A DNA stretch of 64,000 bases, from the NCBI GenBank assembly GCA_050248735.1, contig JBFWRU010000001.1, forward strand, positions 558,001 through 622,000. The letters are read 5' to 3'. The notes below the pieces were generated by a model. That model was not told the DNA's origin. It was given only the letters and a program-made list of their open reading frames with translations, and made no database searches. This document shows positions 23,833 through 33,083 of the stretch, one piece after another; position 1 is the first letter of the stretch; each line of letters opens with the position of its first letter. The DNA comes from JACKFE01 sp050248735. GTDB lineage: Bacteria; Nitrospirota; Nitrospiria; Nitrospirales; UBA8639. The position numbers and the translations under genes are program-made.

Positions 23833-26800
23833 TTATTCTGTCTCTCGCCGTCGCTGAATTGTGGCAGCGATTCCGACAAGTGCAAGAGACCAACCAATCC
23901 AGTGAAGAAGGCGAACAAAGAGCCCATATCCAGCGGGAGATAGCAAGGAAAGAGAAATTGTATTTGATTGCTTTTCGTTGTTAGTGGCTTCCGTTGGATT
24001 TTCATTGTCAGGGGTGCAATTAGAACCACCAGAACAATTAAATTTTTTCCCTTTATTGTTTAACAAAAATGATGGAATTTTTAGAGTTAGTAAGCGATTT
24101 TCAGCCAATTCCCAACGGGGTTGTGTAACTACAGTTATTATTGGGATATGATTATCGAGTAGGATGCGAAATTTTTCTGCTTCTGACCACTCAATGGGGT
24201 TAGGAAAGGATTTTCGTTCAAGATTTGCTTTAGCCCCGTTTTCCCCCATTTGCATGGTCGTTGGCGCTATATTTTCTGGAGTCTGAATGATCCACAGACT
24301 TAAAATAAGTGTAAAACTTCCGCTCCAAATCAAAGTTTTATACCCCTTGGTCCAAAACCCTGTGAAAATACCCAGTAGAGTTTCGATAAATGACAAACGC
24401 CAACAGTTTAGCCACCTCTTAATCCCTTTTGGACGCCAATAGTCCTCTGCATAATTATCACTGGAGGAATCAGTTATCGCTCTCCATCTCATGTCAACGT
24501 AAATTACGTTCGATTCGAAGCTTTTCCCTATTTCGCGAAGGGCATTTGATATCCGAAGGTAATTTTCTCGATCGAAGGGTAAACTTTCGGCCAAAATTTT
24601 CCGGAGAGAGGATAGTTGAATTCCCATTTTGGTTTTATGAGGGGTATACCCAAATATCCATCGCGTTATCCTGGAATTATAGAGAGCAATTTGTTGGGGT
24701 AGGGCTCCTAAAAATTCAACCTCTTTGATTTCTGAATTTTTTGATCTTATTAGGGTACGATCCTTTTCATTTTTATTGGTGTAACTTAGGAGGTTGATCT
24801 GGCTTCTATCCAAAAGAACTTCCAATGGGTGGTTAAACTGATTTATAAGATTCAGGAGAAGGGATCTCCCATAAATTGTTTTGACACAAACTAACCGTTG
24901 CAGCTGAATGATGTTTATTTGAACTTCCCCGTCAAATTGACACCTATGAATCTCGAGGGAATCCGTATTAATTCCCAGATTCATCTCTGTCTTACCTGCA
25001 ATTAGATCGCCATGAATTCGAGTATGGTCTAAATGGATTTTATTGCATTGCTGATGTGATAGGTTGAGGTCTCCTCCAATATTGCATGCGTCAATTTTAA
25101 TCCCTTCAGAAATTTTTGATGGAAAATCTTCAAGCCTTGGAAATTCTTTTTCCCTCGGGTCCTCTTTTGAAATTCCATAATGCAGATAATCAATGCTGTC
25201 TTTTCCTAGGAGAAGGTCTGATTCAATGTGTACGTTTGTAATTTCTATGCTTCCGGAACCATAATCATGATGAGAGGATGGATGTACCTGAATTCCCCAA
25301 AGGTCTATAAGTTTTAATGAGGCATGAACAATTAAAATCCCCCCAATCTCCACTGGAATAAAAGAATTCCGACGTGGATAATCCTGATGGTGTATACGTT
25401 CATCCTGCTTAATCCAATCTGGAGAGAAATAAAAACGCTGGAACGAGCCGGTAATTACCAATAAATGGCCATCAATTCGTGCTGCTTTAAACCGAAGATC
25501 TGAGCAAGCCCTTACTCCCGATAGTTCTAAGTCATGAGTAATATGAGTGCGAAAACAATTAGTGCTGTTTCCGTGAAGAATTCCATCAATCTCAGCTCCC
25601 ACAAAACTAACCTTTCCCTTAATGTATGCCCCTCCAAGATTAACCCATCCGTTTTTTGTACCAGAAAGGTCCAGGGCAACTAAAAATTCAGATGGTTTTT
25701 GTTCAGCATTAATAATGGTTTGAAGTTTCTGGGGGTCAACTGACCCAAAATCGCAGGATTTACTGAAGCGTGCTCCAGGGGCGCTTACTACTCCTCCTAC
25801 CAAAATACCACGGAAGGAACATCCATCATTGCAGACCAGATTTCTCAAGAAAAGGTTGCCGGAAATATGCGTTCGATAAGTTATTTCCCGAGGAAGACCC
25901 TCCTGTTGTGTTTGAATTACAGATTCCCTTGGTCGTTTTTGTATTGATATTTCAGCTTCTGCTGGATCAGGAATGACAAAGTTAATAAAACCCAAATCAA
26001 GTGATTGCAATTCAGCTCGGTTTGCTACAACGCTTCTCCCAACAACCATGCCTGCCGCAATAAAATCTCCTCTCAATTGACAATTATTCAAAATTAGGTC
26101 CCCACCAATAACGGCAGGCCCATCACTTTCCCTCACAGAGAGAATGACATCCCGTTCAACTTTCGCAGATTCCAAATCCAAATTTTCATGAATTTTCAAG
26201 TAGGGTGCATCTATAGAATCAGAGATGCAAGCGCGATCGAGCCTAAGAGACCCAAAAATGCAAGACGATTTTGAAGGTACAGGTAGGTCCAAAATTTTAT
26301 GAAAAAGTTCGATTTCGGTGAAATTGGAAAAGCGTCTCCCTAAAGTTAGCCTAGAAAGCCTGGATGCCATAAGATAGAATGAGCCGGTTTCAATAATGTT
26401 TGCGTCATTCTTTGCCATCCTCAGAATCTTTTTCCCAACCGAAATATGGCAGAGGTTAGCTTGGACCCCAATATTAATCTGGTTTGCCTCAATGTCACCT
26501 TGAACCGTCATTCCACTTCCCAGAAACCTTCCCTCAATTTTGGTTCCATTTAGATTAAGGAGAGTACGGTGAATTTCTTGGTTATAGAAGAGGTCTTCTT
26601 CATTAAATGCTCCCAAGATTTCCAACTTGCTTGAATTAGGATTGAATACCAGATTAACGATCCTTTCTTTTAAGGCTAACTCTATACCTAACATTCGTGC
26701 TTCTGTGAGGTCGCCATGCTCAATTTTGAGACCTTTTTCATGAGGTTTAATGCTTAACCCCGAAAAATTCAAATCTCCAGCAGTAATGGCCATTTGTTCT

Positions 26801-28347
26801 GCATTAAATGAGCCAACGATTAGGCTATTCTTAGCTTTGTCCATTGGTGCTGAAAATTTTGGCGGAATCCAGGTTTCTAAGGATAAACCGCGATGAAATC
26901 GACCCCCATCAAACATGCATCTTGGTTCAGCGGAAAGCGGAGTGATTGGACCTATCTCGAGAGCAGGAAGGTCTGCAGAACCAAAAATTTTGATATCACG
27001 CATATCAAGTCCGCCAAAGATTGTTGCTCGGGGCATTTCAAAATTAGATTTGAATACTCCGCCGTGGAATCGGACAGAGGTCTCCGTTTGGATTCGTGGA
27101 TTTTTGCCTAAAGGGTCTTGTTTAAAGAGTCCATAAACATAGAGCCCCTCAGCTCTAAACGAATATTCACATTCAATTTTATTTGCCAATAAACGACCTA
27201 ATATTTTTGCACCTGTTAAGTCAATGCCTCCATTAAATTTGCTGTTGTTCAGTATTAAGTCTCCTAGAATTTCCAAATTCTGGAGAGATAGGTATTTGGA
27301 AAAAGATTTGCTACTTAAATCTAGATCTCCATCAATACGAAGCACTTTAGGAGAATCGGAAATTGATGAAGAATTGTTCTGGTCCTCAGGGCTCTCATCC
27401 TTCTCTTTTATGCTGTTCAATATAAGGTCTGAATTTACTATTCGCCTGGGATTTGGGAGAATCATTATGGGTGCCGCCCAATGTAAATTCCAAACTGGAA
27501 GAGGTACTGAATGAATGACTTCATCAGTTATCATTTCTATTAACCCATCTGGTTTAATCTCAAATTTTGCCTTAAATAGCATTTCGTCATAGAGTACTAT
27601 TCCCTCTGCCGTATAATGCCCCCGCTCTTTAATGTGAGGATGCACTTCCACGGGTTTCACGCATTTCTTGGTCTCCTCCAATGCGGTTGAAGCGTCAGAG
27701 AAATGCCTTTTAAAATCAACTTTCCCACCAAAAAGTTTTTCTGGCTTGCTATTAGATTCTGCAAATCGTTTTAGGTCTTCAAATGAAAGGTTGATAGGGG
27801 CTGCTGGCCAACCATATTGATCGCGCCGGTTTTCCACAATGGTCGAAAATCCCACGATTAAATTCTCTTTGCTTTGATTAGGCCATAAGAGGTCATCAGG
27901 CGTTTCAACTATGGTGAATGGTCCATCTTTTCCCATAACAAAAGAACAAAAAAATCGTAAATAATCTTTACAATTATCGCGAGTTTCGAGGTCTAGTTCC
28001 CCTACATTTCCTTCCTCCCTCTGCCCATAGGAATTTATCTCATGAATGATTTGGCTCTTTCCATTTAATAAGATTGCGTCTGTGTCACTAACTAGGAAAT
28101 AAAGGTGGGCACGTTGATAGTCTCGTTCAAGATTTAGTTTTTCTAGGTCCAATTGAATTTCAATGAGTTCATAGCTTTTGTAGAAACTTAAAGAACGCCG
28201 TCGTGCTGCAATGGCTATTAGTCTCTGACTTGTCGAATTCCTAATCAGTAAATCTCTATCACCTCCAGTTCTAATTTTATTTTTAATCCGCTCAAATTGT
28301 TGATTGAATTCCTTTACCTGACACCAATTTTCATCATTTAGAAACAT
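23833..28347 (-). CDS. Giant beta-solenoid repeat protein with C-terminal membrane anchor
   Basis: About 1504 residues from the ATG at 28347, which follows GGGAGG (an in-frame start at 28368 has no ribosome site). An N-terminal region of about 330 residues is unlike anything I recognise. Residues 340-1280 are a long series of irregular short repeats such as LRIDGDLDLSS, LEILGDLILNNS, GDLILNNCQLRGDF and GDLIAGK, with alternating hydrophobic positions as in pentapeptide or bactofilin-like helices. A helical block (ENYLRISNALREIGKSFES) precedes membrane helices near residues 1345-1365 and 1480-1500. This layout recalls large proteins often mislabelled membrane-associated oxidoreductase. AT-rich; flanked by IS copies. 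Confidence 0.85.
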   Translation of the reverse strand: MFLNDENWCQVKEFNQQFERIKNKIRTGGDRDLLIRNSTSQRLIAIAARRRSLSFYKSYELIEIQLDLEKLNLERDYQRAHLYFLVSDTDAILLNGKSQIIHEINSYGQREEGNVGELDLETRDNCKDYLRFFCSFVMGKDGPFTIVETPDDLLWPNQSKENLIVGFSTIVENRRDQYGWPAAPINLSFEDLKRFAESNSKPEKLFGGKVDFKRHFSDASTALEETKKCVKPVEVHPHIKERGHYTAEGIVLYDEMLFKAKFEIKPDGLIEMITDEVIHSVPLPVWNLHWAAPIMILPNPRRIVNSDLILNSIKEKDESPEDQNNSSSISDSPKVLRIDGDLDLSSKSFSKYLSLQNLEILGDLILNNSKFNGGIDLTGAKILGRLLANKIECEYSFRAEGLYVYGLFKQDPLGKNPRIQTETSVRFHGGVFKSNFEMPRATIFGGLDMRDIKIFGSADLPALEIGPITPLSAEPRCMFDGGRFHRGLSLETWIPPKFSAPMDKAKNSLIVGSFNAEQMAITAGDLNFSGLSIKPHEKGLKIEHGDLTEARMLGIELALKERIVNLVFNPNSSKLEILGAFNEEDLFYNQEIHRTLLNLNGTKIEGRFLGSGMTVQGDIEANQINIGVQANLCHISVGKKILRMAKNDANIIETGSFYLMASRLSRLTLGRRFSNFTEIELFHKILDLPVPSKSSCIFGSLRLDRACISDSIDAPYLKIHENLDLESAKVERDVILSVRESDGPAVIGGDLILNNCQLRGDFIAAGMVVGRSVVANRAELQSLDLGFINFVIPDPAEAEISIQKRPRESVIQTQQEGLPREITYRTHISGNLFLRNLVCNDGCSFRGILVGGVVSAPGARFSKSCDFGSVDPQKLQTIINAEQKPSEFLVALDLSGTKNGWVNLGGAYIKGKVSFVGAEIDGILHGNSTNCFRTHITHDLELSGVRACSDLRFKAARIDGHLLVITGSFQRFYFSPDWIKQDERIHHQDYPRRNSFIPVEIGGILIVHASLKLIDLWGIQVHPSSHHDYGSGSIEITNVHIESDLLLGKDSIDYLHYGISKEDPREKEFPRLEDFPSKISEGIKIDACNIGGDLNLSHQQCNKIHLDHTRIHGDLIAGKTEMNLGINTDSLEIHRCQFDGEVQINIIQLQRLVCVKTIYGRSLLLNLINQFNHPLEVLLDRSQINLLSYTNKNEKDRTLIRSKNSEIKEVEFLGALPQQIALYNSRITRWIFGYTPHKTKMGIQLSSLRKILAESLPFDRENYLRISNALREIGKSFESNVIYVDMRWRAITDSSSDNYAEDYWRPKGIKRWLNCWRLSFIETLLGIFTGFWTKGYKTLIWSGSFTLILSLWIIQTPENIAPTTMQMGENGAKANLERKSFPNPIEWSEAEKFRILLDNHIPIITVVTQPRWELAENRLLTLKIPSFLLNNKGKKFNCSGGSNCTPDNENPTEATNNEKQSNTISLSLLSPAGYGLFVRLLHWIGWSLALVGIAATIQRRRETE

Positions 28348-28516
28348 TTCAACCTCCCATATTCTCAATTTAATCAGGCCAAGACTGAGAAATAGCTAGA
28401 AATATTCTATTGGTTGGTGGAAATTTAAAAAACATATCATCTTAATTTCAGTGTTGAAATATCACAAGTGGTCTGCTCCTTATCGAGGAAAGTAACTTAT
28501 GGTGTAAGCTCCCCCG

Positions 28517-29332
28517 TCAAGCGGACAGTTGGTACGTAGAGTTTTCGGGCCTTGGTTTGTAAAAGGTCCCTGGGGCTGCTCCCTTCAGGGCCTCATGAGG
28601 CCGTTGTTCCTTGTAGATGCTCATCCACTCCGCGGTGATCTCCCGCACTTCTTCCAAACTCTGAAACAGATACAAATTGAGCACCTCATTCCGATAGGTA
28701 CGATTAAACCGCTCGATAAACGCATTCTGCGTGGGGCGACCGGGTTGGATGTGATAGATCAGCACCCGATTGGCCTTCCCCCAGTCTTGCAGGGACTGCG
28801 CGAGGAACTCTGGGCCGTTATCCACCCGAATCATATGCGGTAACTCGCGCTCGGCCTTGAGTCGTTCGAGCACGCGAATGATCCGTTCTGCTCGGAGCGA
28901 GGTGTCAACCTCAAGCGCTAAGGCTTCCCGATTGAAATCATCGATGATATTAAACGTCCGAAACCGAGCACCATGATACAGGGCATCGCTCATGAAATCC
29001 GCGGACCAGACTTCGTTGGGGCTCTCCGGCACAAACACCGGCAGAGAGGGCCGCGTGGGTACGCGCCGTTTGGTGCGCCGGGGGTGATTCAGGCCCAATT
29101 GCCGATAGACGCGATACACCCGCTTGTGATTCCAGGAATGCCCTAAGGCTCGTAAGCGATCGATATATTTCCACACGCCCCAGCGGGGATGGGCAGCCAC
29201 TAACTGATTGAGCGCCTCAATGACGGAGGCGTCACGAATCTGCCAGTCCGTGGAGCCTTGATAATACGCGGACCGGGACAAGCCCACTGCCTGACAGCTG
29301 CGGACCACGGAGAGGCCGTGCGTTTCCTGCAT
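28517..29332 (-). CDS. IS3-family transposase OrfB (DDE catalytic subunit)
   Basis: 271 residues counted from MQETHGLSVVRSC. The region before the core has VYRVYRQLGLNHPRRTKRR. The catalytic core carries WSADFMSDAL, VDNGPEFLAQ and GRPTQNAFIERFNRTYRNE, the D, D, E triad in IS3 spacing. Natural expression is expected as an OrfAB fusion by -1 slippage on the A run next to the orfA stop. It ends inside the left inverted repeat. All key residues are intact, so the element may still be mobile. Confidence 0.93.
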   Translation of the reverse strand: MQETHGLSVVRSCQAVGLSRSAYYQGSTDWQIRDASVIEALNQLVAAHPRWGVWKYIDRLRALGHSWNHKRVYRVYRQLGLNHPRRTKRRVPTRPSLPVFVPESPNEVWSADFMSDALYHGARFRTFNIIDDFNREALALEVDTSLRAERIIRVLERLKAERELPHMIRVDNGPEFLAQSLQDWGKANRVLIYHIQPGRPTQNAFIERFNRTYRNEVLNLYLFQSLEEVREITAEWMSIYKEQRPHEALKGAAPGTFYKPRPENSTYQLSA

Positions 29333-29364
29333 GGTGGTGACCGCCGCCCGTTTATCGGACGGCG

Positions 29365-29631
29365 TTAGAGCTTTTTTTCGACGAGATCCTTCAAGGCGCG
29401 ATTTTCCAAGGCCAGATCGGCATACATCCGCTTGAGTTTCCCCAGTTCGCCTTCCAGCTCCTTCAGGCGTTTGAGATCGGAGGCTTCGAGCCCGCCGTAT
29501 TTGGCCTTCCAGTTGTAATAGGTGGCCTCACTAATGCCATGCTCGCGGCACAGGTCTTTGACCTTGAGGCCCGCATCGGCTTGTTTCAAGATCGCAACGA
29601 TTTGGGATTCACTGAATCGAGTCCGTTTCAT
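29365..29631 (-). CDS. IS3-family transposase OrfA
   Basis: 88 residues from the ATG at 29631, chosen because AGGAGG lies directly upstream; a longer start at 29649 would begin before it. MKRTRFSESQIVAILKQADAG and the HTH CREHGISEATYYNWKAKYGG are followed by a leucine-zipper-like helix. It ends EKKL at the slippery A AAA AAG. Nearly identical to the OrfA at 23032-23298. Confidence 0.93.
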   Translation of the reverse strand: MKRTRFSESQIVAILKQADAGLKVKDLCREHGISEATYYNWKAKYGGLEASDLKRLKELEGELGKLKRMYADLALENRALKDLVEKKL

Positions 29632-29700
29632 AAGAACCTCCTGGGGCATTTTGCCAGAAAGCTCTACGAATTAGCTGTCCTCGATATGGGGAAGCTTACA

Positions 29701-30181
29701 AACTGACCTCCGTGATCCTGCCGCCTCTACTTTACCTCCTCCAGCTTAGGAATCAAGTCCCCTTAAAGATAAGAGAGGTTTTGTCAATTTGCCCAACTTG
29801 GGGCAGGCTTGGAGAAATGAAAACTCTGGTCGGCAGCCGGCTATTTGGGTCAAAAGGAAAGTCAGATATTTTCATAATCTCCCCAAATGGGAAAAAGAGA
29901 CGATGGCATGAAACGGAACCGCTTTTCGGTTGCACAAATTGTGGACGTGTTAAAACAGTCCGATCTCGGGATGACGTCCCGCAGCCCATGTGTTTCCTAT
30001 AAGGGAAATCTATCTTCCATATTTCTCATTCAAACCGGGTTGGCTGGAATTAGGATTTGGCAATCCCATGAAAATCTATTACTCTAGCCCTGAGTTTGAC
30101 GATGACGGGCAAGAAGTACTGTTAATTTTCTTGATTGAATGTCCGGCACTAATCTGCTATTGATTTTGCAACTTCTTTGTC
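29701..30181 (+). other. Gap containing a fragment of another IS3 OrfA (29908-29973)
   Basis: At 29908 an ATG opens a frame reading MKRNRFSVAQIVDVLKQSDL, the typical start of an IS3-family OrfA, but similarity ends about 29973 and the frame then runs into unrelated sequence. It differs from the OrfA of the adjacent element, so it comes from another IS. The remaining 400 bases contain no recognisable gene. Confidence 0.6.
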
Positions 30182-30769
30182 ATGGCTAAACCCTGTTCCC
30201 CATCCACTCACGAAAGGTTTGTTCCTGCAGGGACGGGTGCCGGTCTCCGGTTATCCAGTGGGCAGATTGGATTCTTGAGGCAGATGGCCCGGGATTCCCG
30301 CACGGGGTTTATGGTGCCCCGGTTTCAGCGAAATAGGCCATCTTCTGAGGGAACCCTTGCGCTGTTTTCCGGGCCTAAGGGTACGGGGAAAACGATGGCC
30401 GCTCAAACGGTTGCCCGGGAATTAGGTTTTTCGATTTATCGGGTGGCGCTCAGCCAGGTTGCCAGCAAGTATATCGGCGAGACCGAGAAGAATCTGGCCC
30501 GTCTGTTGGAGACGGCCGAAAAGAAGAAGGCCGTGCTGCTGTTTGATGAGGCCGATGCCTTGTTTGGAAAGCGCACGGCGGTGAAGGACAGCCATGACCG
30601 GTATGCGAATCTGGAAGTCAGCCATTGGTTGGAACGGCTGAAATCCTACCCGGGTCTTGTGATTCTGGTGTCCAATCAGAAGGTTGAAATTGATCCCCAA
30701 GCCGGATGTTATCTGAAATATATTTTGGAGTTTTCCCTGCCTCCATCTGCTCCCCAATTGAAAAGATGA
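30182..30769 (+). CDS. AAA-family ATPase, short, lacking the lid domain
   Basis: 195 residues. Walker A is GPKGTGKT, Walker B is VLLFDEADALFGKRTAVKDS, followed by the family block DRYANLEVSHWLERLKSYPGLVILVSN, as in CDC48-type or VPS4-like bacterial AAA proteins. In such proteins the next stretch is IDPAFxRR with arginine residues used between subunits, then the lid. Here it reads IDPQAGCYLKYILEFSLPPS and the protein stops nine residues later. The gene may be truncated and inactive as an oligomeric ATPase, although ATP binding looks possible. Confidence 0.78.
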   Translation: MAKPCSPSTHERFVPAGTGAGLRLSSGQIGFLRQMARDSRTGFMVPRFQRNRPSSEGTLALFSGPKGTGKTMAAQTVARELGFSIYRVALSQVASKYIGETEKNLARLLETAEKKKAVLLFDEADALFGKRTAVKDSHDRYANLEVSHWLERLKSYPGLVILVSNQKVEIDPQAGCYLKYILEFSLPPSAPQLKR

Positions 30770-30776
30770 TGATGCG

Positions 30777-31028
30777 ATGAATGTCAGTATTCGTTGGCTG
30801 TGGGTGGCCATGTTAACCGGCAGTATTATGCTGGCGGTTCCCGGCCAAGCCGATCCGGTTCATATGGTCGGTGACGTGGTGGGGCATTTCTTTTCGGCTC
30901 TCCTGTTGGCGATTGTTCCCCTTGTGGGGTACCGGCTGATGTACAAGAGCATTGGTGAAAAGGAAGGCACGTTTATCTTTGCTGCAGCCTGGGCGTATCT
31001 GGTCATTACCCAATTCTTTGGTGGTTAA
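30777..31028 (+). CDS. Small membrane protein with signal-like N-terminus
   Basis: 83 residues. A signal-like helix (residues 7-24, ending VPGQADP) is followed by HMVGDVVGHFFSALLLAIVPLVGYRL, a second helix with two histidines, and a third hydrophobic stretch GTFIFAAAWAYLVITQFFGG. It starts eight bases after the AAA ATPase gene, so is probably co-transcribed. No family recognised. Confidence 0.6.
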   Translation: MNVSIRWLWVAMLTGSIMLAVPGQADPVHMVGDVVGHFFSALLLAIVPLVGYRLMYKSIGEKEGTFIFAAAWAYLVITQFFGG

Positions 31029-31307
31029 TCGGGAACCAACACCCGGTAAAAATTTCCCCCCTCTGCTTTTTCTCTTCAAGGCCAATCTCTCGCTGGATCC
31101 TTCGAATTTACATGGATGTTTGGTCTAACAGATTCCAGCGATGGTCTGTGAATGGTCCGGCTCAAGCTTTTCCTGTGGACAACCATTGCCTTAGTCAATC
31201 GGGACGCCTCAGCGTCGGGCATAAAGTCTTGAGGGGCTGTATACCGATGAGGTAATTGATAGCTGGTTGAGACCCGGATTGTAATGATGACTAAGGAGGA
31301 CGGATTG

Positions 31308-31796
31308 ATGACACGATGGATGAAGCCCTGGATGATTATGCTCTTAGCCACGTTGCTCTTGGTGGGTTGTGCCAGAGTCTATAAGCGGCAGGCTCAATTT
31401 TCCCCGGACGAATATGCGCCTTATGCTGAGCAGGGGACTTCCCGCTTGTGCGGGCAGGTGTTTTTGACCATGAGTGACGGACAGATGCACCTGGGTGCAC
31501 ATGATCATGTGCTTCTGGCTCCCGTGACTTCCTATACCCAGGAAGCCTTTAAGGTGAAGGTTGTGCAGCGGAGGCGGATCGAACCGCAGGATCCTCAGGC
31601 CAAACGGTTTGAAAAAACCACGCAAACAGATGAGGAAGGACGCTTTTGTTTTCTGAATATCCCGGCTGGTGATTATTTTGTGGTGGCCGATATCACGCAT
31701 CCCGACTCAACCAAAGACAAACGGGTAGGGAAGTGGGTTCATGCCCAGGCCACGGTGAAAGAATCCGACAGTGTGCATATTATGGTCACCCGATAG
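31308..31796 (+). CDS. Lipoprotein with carboxypeptidase-regulatory-like (CarboxypepD_reg) domain
   Basis: 162 residues from the ATG at 31308, chosen because TAAGGAGGA lies upstream. The lipobox LLLVGC ends a hydrophobic signal of about 20 residues, so the cysteine is expected to be lipidated. The mature part contains LCGQVFLTMSDGQ and a later TTQTDEEGRFCFLNIPAGDY block, the beta-sandwich pattern of CarboxypepD_reg/SpaA-like domains that modify or bind surface components. It follows a 279-base gap without genes. Confidence 0.75.
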   Translation: MTRWMKPWMIMLLATLLLVGCARVYKRQAQFSPDEYAPYAEQGTSRLCGQVFLTMSDGQMHLGAHDHVLLAPVTSYTQEAFKVKVVQRRRIEPQDPQAKRFEKTTQTDEEGRFCFLNIPAGDYFVVADITHPDSTKDKRVGKWVHAQATVKESDSVHIMVTR

Positions 31797-31863
31797 GACT
31801 CTTCTGTGGTAGATTACAGAGAAATTCGTCGTTGGTTTCCCTGTTCAGGAAGAGAACCGTTCG

Positions 31864-32535
31864 GTGTGTGGACGATTTACCCGTAAAGAAAGCTTCACGC
31901 AACTCGCCGAATCGCTGAACCTAGCGCATCTGCCTCTGCTGGAGCCACGGTATAATATCGCGCCGTCCCAATCCATTGCGTGTGTGCGGGTCAATCCCAC
32001 ATCTCGAGAAAAAGAATATGTGCAGCTCAGGTGGGGCTTGGTGCCTTCATGGGCACGGGACCCCGGCATCGGGCATAAGATGATTAATGCCAGGGCGGAA
32101 ACGGTGGCCGAAAAACCCTCCTTTCGGAACGCCTTCAAGCTGCAGCGGTGTTTAATCCTGGCCGATGGGTTTTATGAATGGAAGCGGGAAGGGAAGGCCA
32201 AGCAACCCTACTATATTCATATGAAAGATGACCGCCCCTTTGTGTTTGCTGGCCTGTGGGAACATTGGAAGCAGGGAGATGACCCGCCGCTGGAGTCCTG
32301 TGCCATGATTACCACCGGACCCAATCAGGTCATGGAGCCCATCCACCATCGCATGCCGGTCATTCTTCATCCCGACGATTATCTTTTCTGGTTGGACCCG
32401 GCGATGCAGGATCCTCAATCTCTAGGGGTCCTGTTGAACCCCTATCCCGCTTCCGACATGGAAGCTTATTCCATCAGTTCCTTGGTCAATAACCCCCGCA
32501 ATGAGACCCCTCTGTGCATTCAACCTGCTGAATAA
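31864..32535 (+). CDS. SRAP-domain protein (YedK/HMCES-like abasic-site DNA crosslinker)
   Basis: 223 residues starting at a GTG (31864) so that the second residue is Cys in MCGRFTRKE; the family needs the initiator Met removed to expose this catalytic Cys, which bonds to abasic sites in single-stranded DNA. RYNIAPSQ, RWGLVPSWA, INARAET, ADGFYEWKR (active-site Glu) and PIHHRMPVIL (active-site His) are all present. Length is normal. It stands alone, without an SOS-box that I can identify. Confidence 0.93.
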   Translation: MCGRFTRKESFTQLAESLNLAHLPLLEPRYNIAPSQSIACVRVNPTSREKEYVQLRWGLVPSWARDPGIGHKMINARAETVAEKPSFRNAFKLQRCLILADGFYEWKREGKAKQPYYIHMKDDRPFVFAGLWEHWKQGDDPPLESCAMITTGPNQVMEPIHHRMPVILHPDDYLFWLDPAMQDPQSLGVLLNPYPASDMEAYSISSLVNNPRNETPLCIQPAE

Positions 32536-33083
32536 GGTCGTTTCCCAGGCCTCACTCATGTTAGGAAAGCTGGTTGTTCCATAAGTGAATGGAGACCGGT
32601 TGAAGCTGGGTTTCGCTAGAATGAATGTCTCTTTTAAGGAAGTGTAGGAATTGCCCTCCACGTAAGAGGGAGGGAGTTTTCTACGAACAGGAAATAACTA
32701 GCATTTATCCATGGCGGTTAGGTATACTTTAGCCATATTTAATTAAGTTTTCATACCTTCATTTTTCATTCCTCCTTCATGGTCTTATCTTCAACGTTTA
32801 TCCGAGTAATCCCCCAACACTACTCGGTCTGTTGTCTGCCTTCCTGGAACTAGCCTATTCCAGTGGATAGACCGTCAGGCGTTGGCTCTTCAGGTTTTTT
32901 TAAGTAGTTGAGATTTCTATTTCCCGGGTATTTGGGGGATATAGTGGTAAAGGTGAAATCCTATTGAAGGGGTGTCTTGTATTTTGAACACTCTTCGGGT
33001 TTCTCAGGACCGCCCTCTATGGAAGAGGGCGGATGTCCGGTATTCCTATGCCTACCGTTTAAAATTTCATTCATGAGGATGCA
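32536..33083 (+). other. Regulatory gap before the exopolysaccharide locus
   Basis: 548 bases without a gene. It probably holds the promoter for the plus-strand exopolysaccharide block; AT-rich stretches occur near 32735-32790, but no clear -35/-10 pair or sigma-54 site was found. Near the end lies a strong hairpin (33010-33032), listed separately, and GAGGA as a ribosome site for the first gene. Confidence 0.5.
33010..33032 (+). promoter_or_regulatory. Strong leader hairpin upstream of the export lipoprotein gene
   Basis: CCGCCCTCT (33010-33018) and AGAGGGCGG (33024-33032) form nine perfect pairs with a five-base loop ATGGA. GGAC before and GTCC after it can extend pairing partly. It ends 51 bases before the first exopolysaccharide gene and is not followed by a T run, so it is more likely an RNA leader structure than a terminator. 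Confidence 0.5.

Larger units (their letters stand above)
28503..29700 (-). mobile_element. Intact IS3-family (IS407-group-like) insertion sequence
   Basis: 1198 bases with ends TGTAAGCTCCCCC at 28503 and AGCTTACA finishing at 29700, imperfect inverted repeats that share TGTAAGCT, CCCC and GGACAG. It contains full-length orfA and orfB. It has the same orientation as the broken copy at 22185-23368, with the giant gene between them. The flanking bases (TATGG left, AACTG right) give no target-site duplication, so recombination or deletion has probably changed a flank. Confidence 0.9.

Noticed and set aside
22185..29700. Composite transposon made of the two IS copies with the giant gene as cargo
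   Set aside because: The tRNA-Gln-like island end lies between the first IS and the gene, no target-site duplication joins the outer ends, and one IS is dead. Recombination is more likely than transposition as one unit; kept only as a note.
29708..29750. Possible fourth tRNA-Gln-like 3' end after the intact IS (GATCCTGCCGCCT ... CCTCCAGC)
   Set aside because: Only short words agree, without the AGGTT and CCCCAGCCA blocks that mark the copies at 13182 and 23418; the match could be chance.
33000..33060. JUMPstart/ops-type element (GGCGGATG near the hairpin)
   Set aside because: Similar only to the first five bases of the ops consensus GGCGGTAGNNT; no RfaH context can be judged here.
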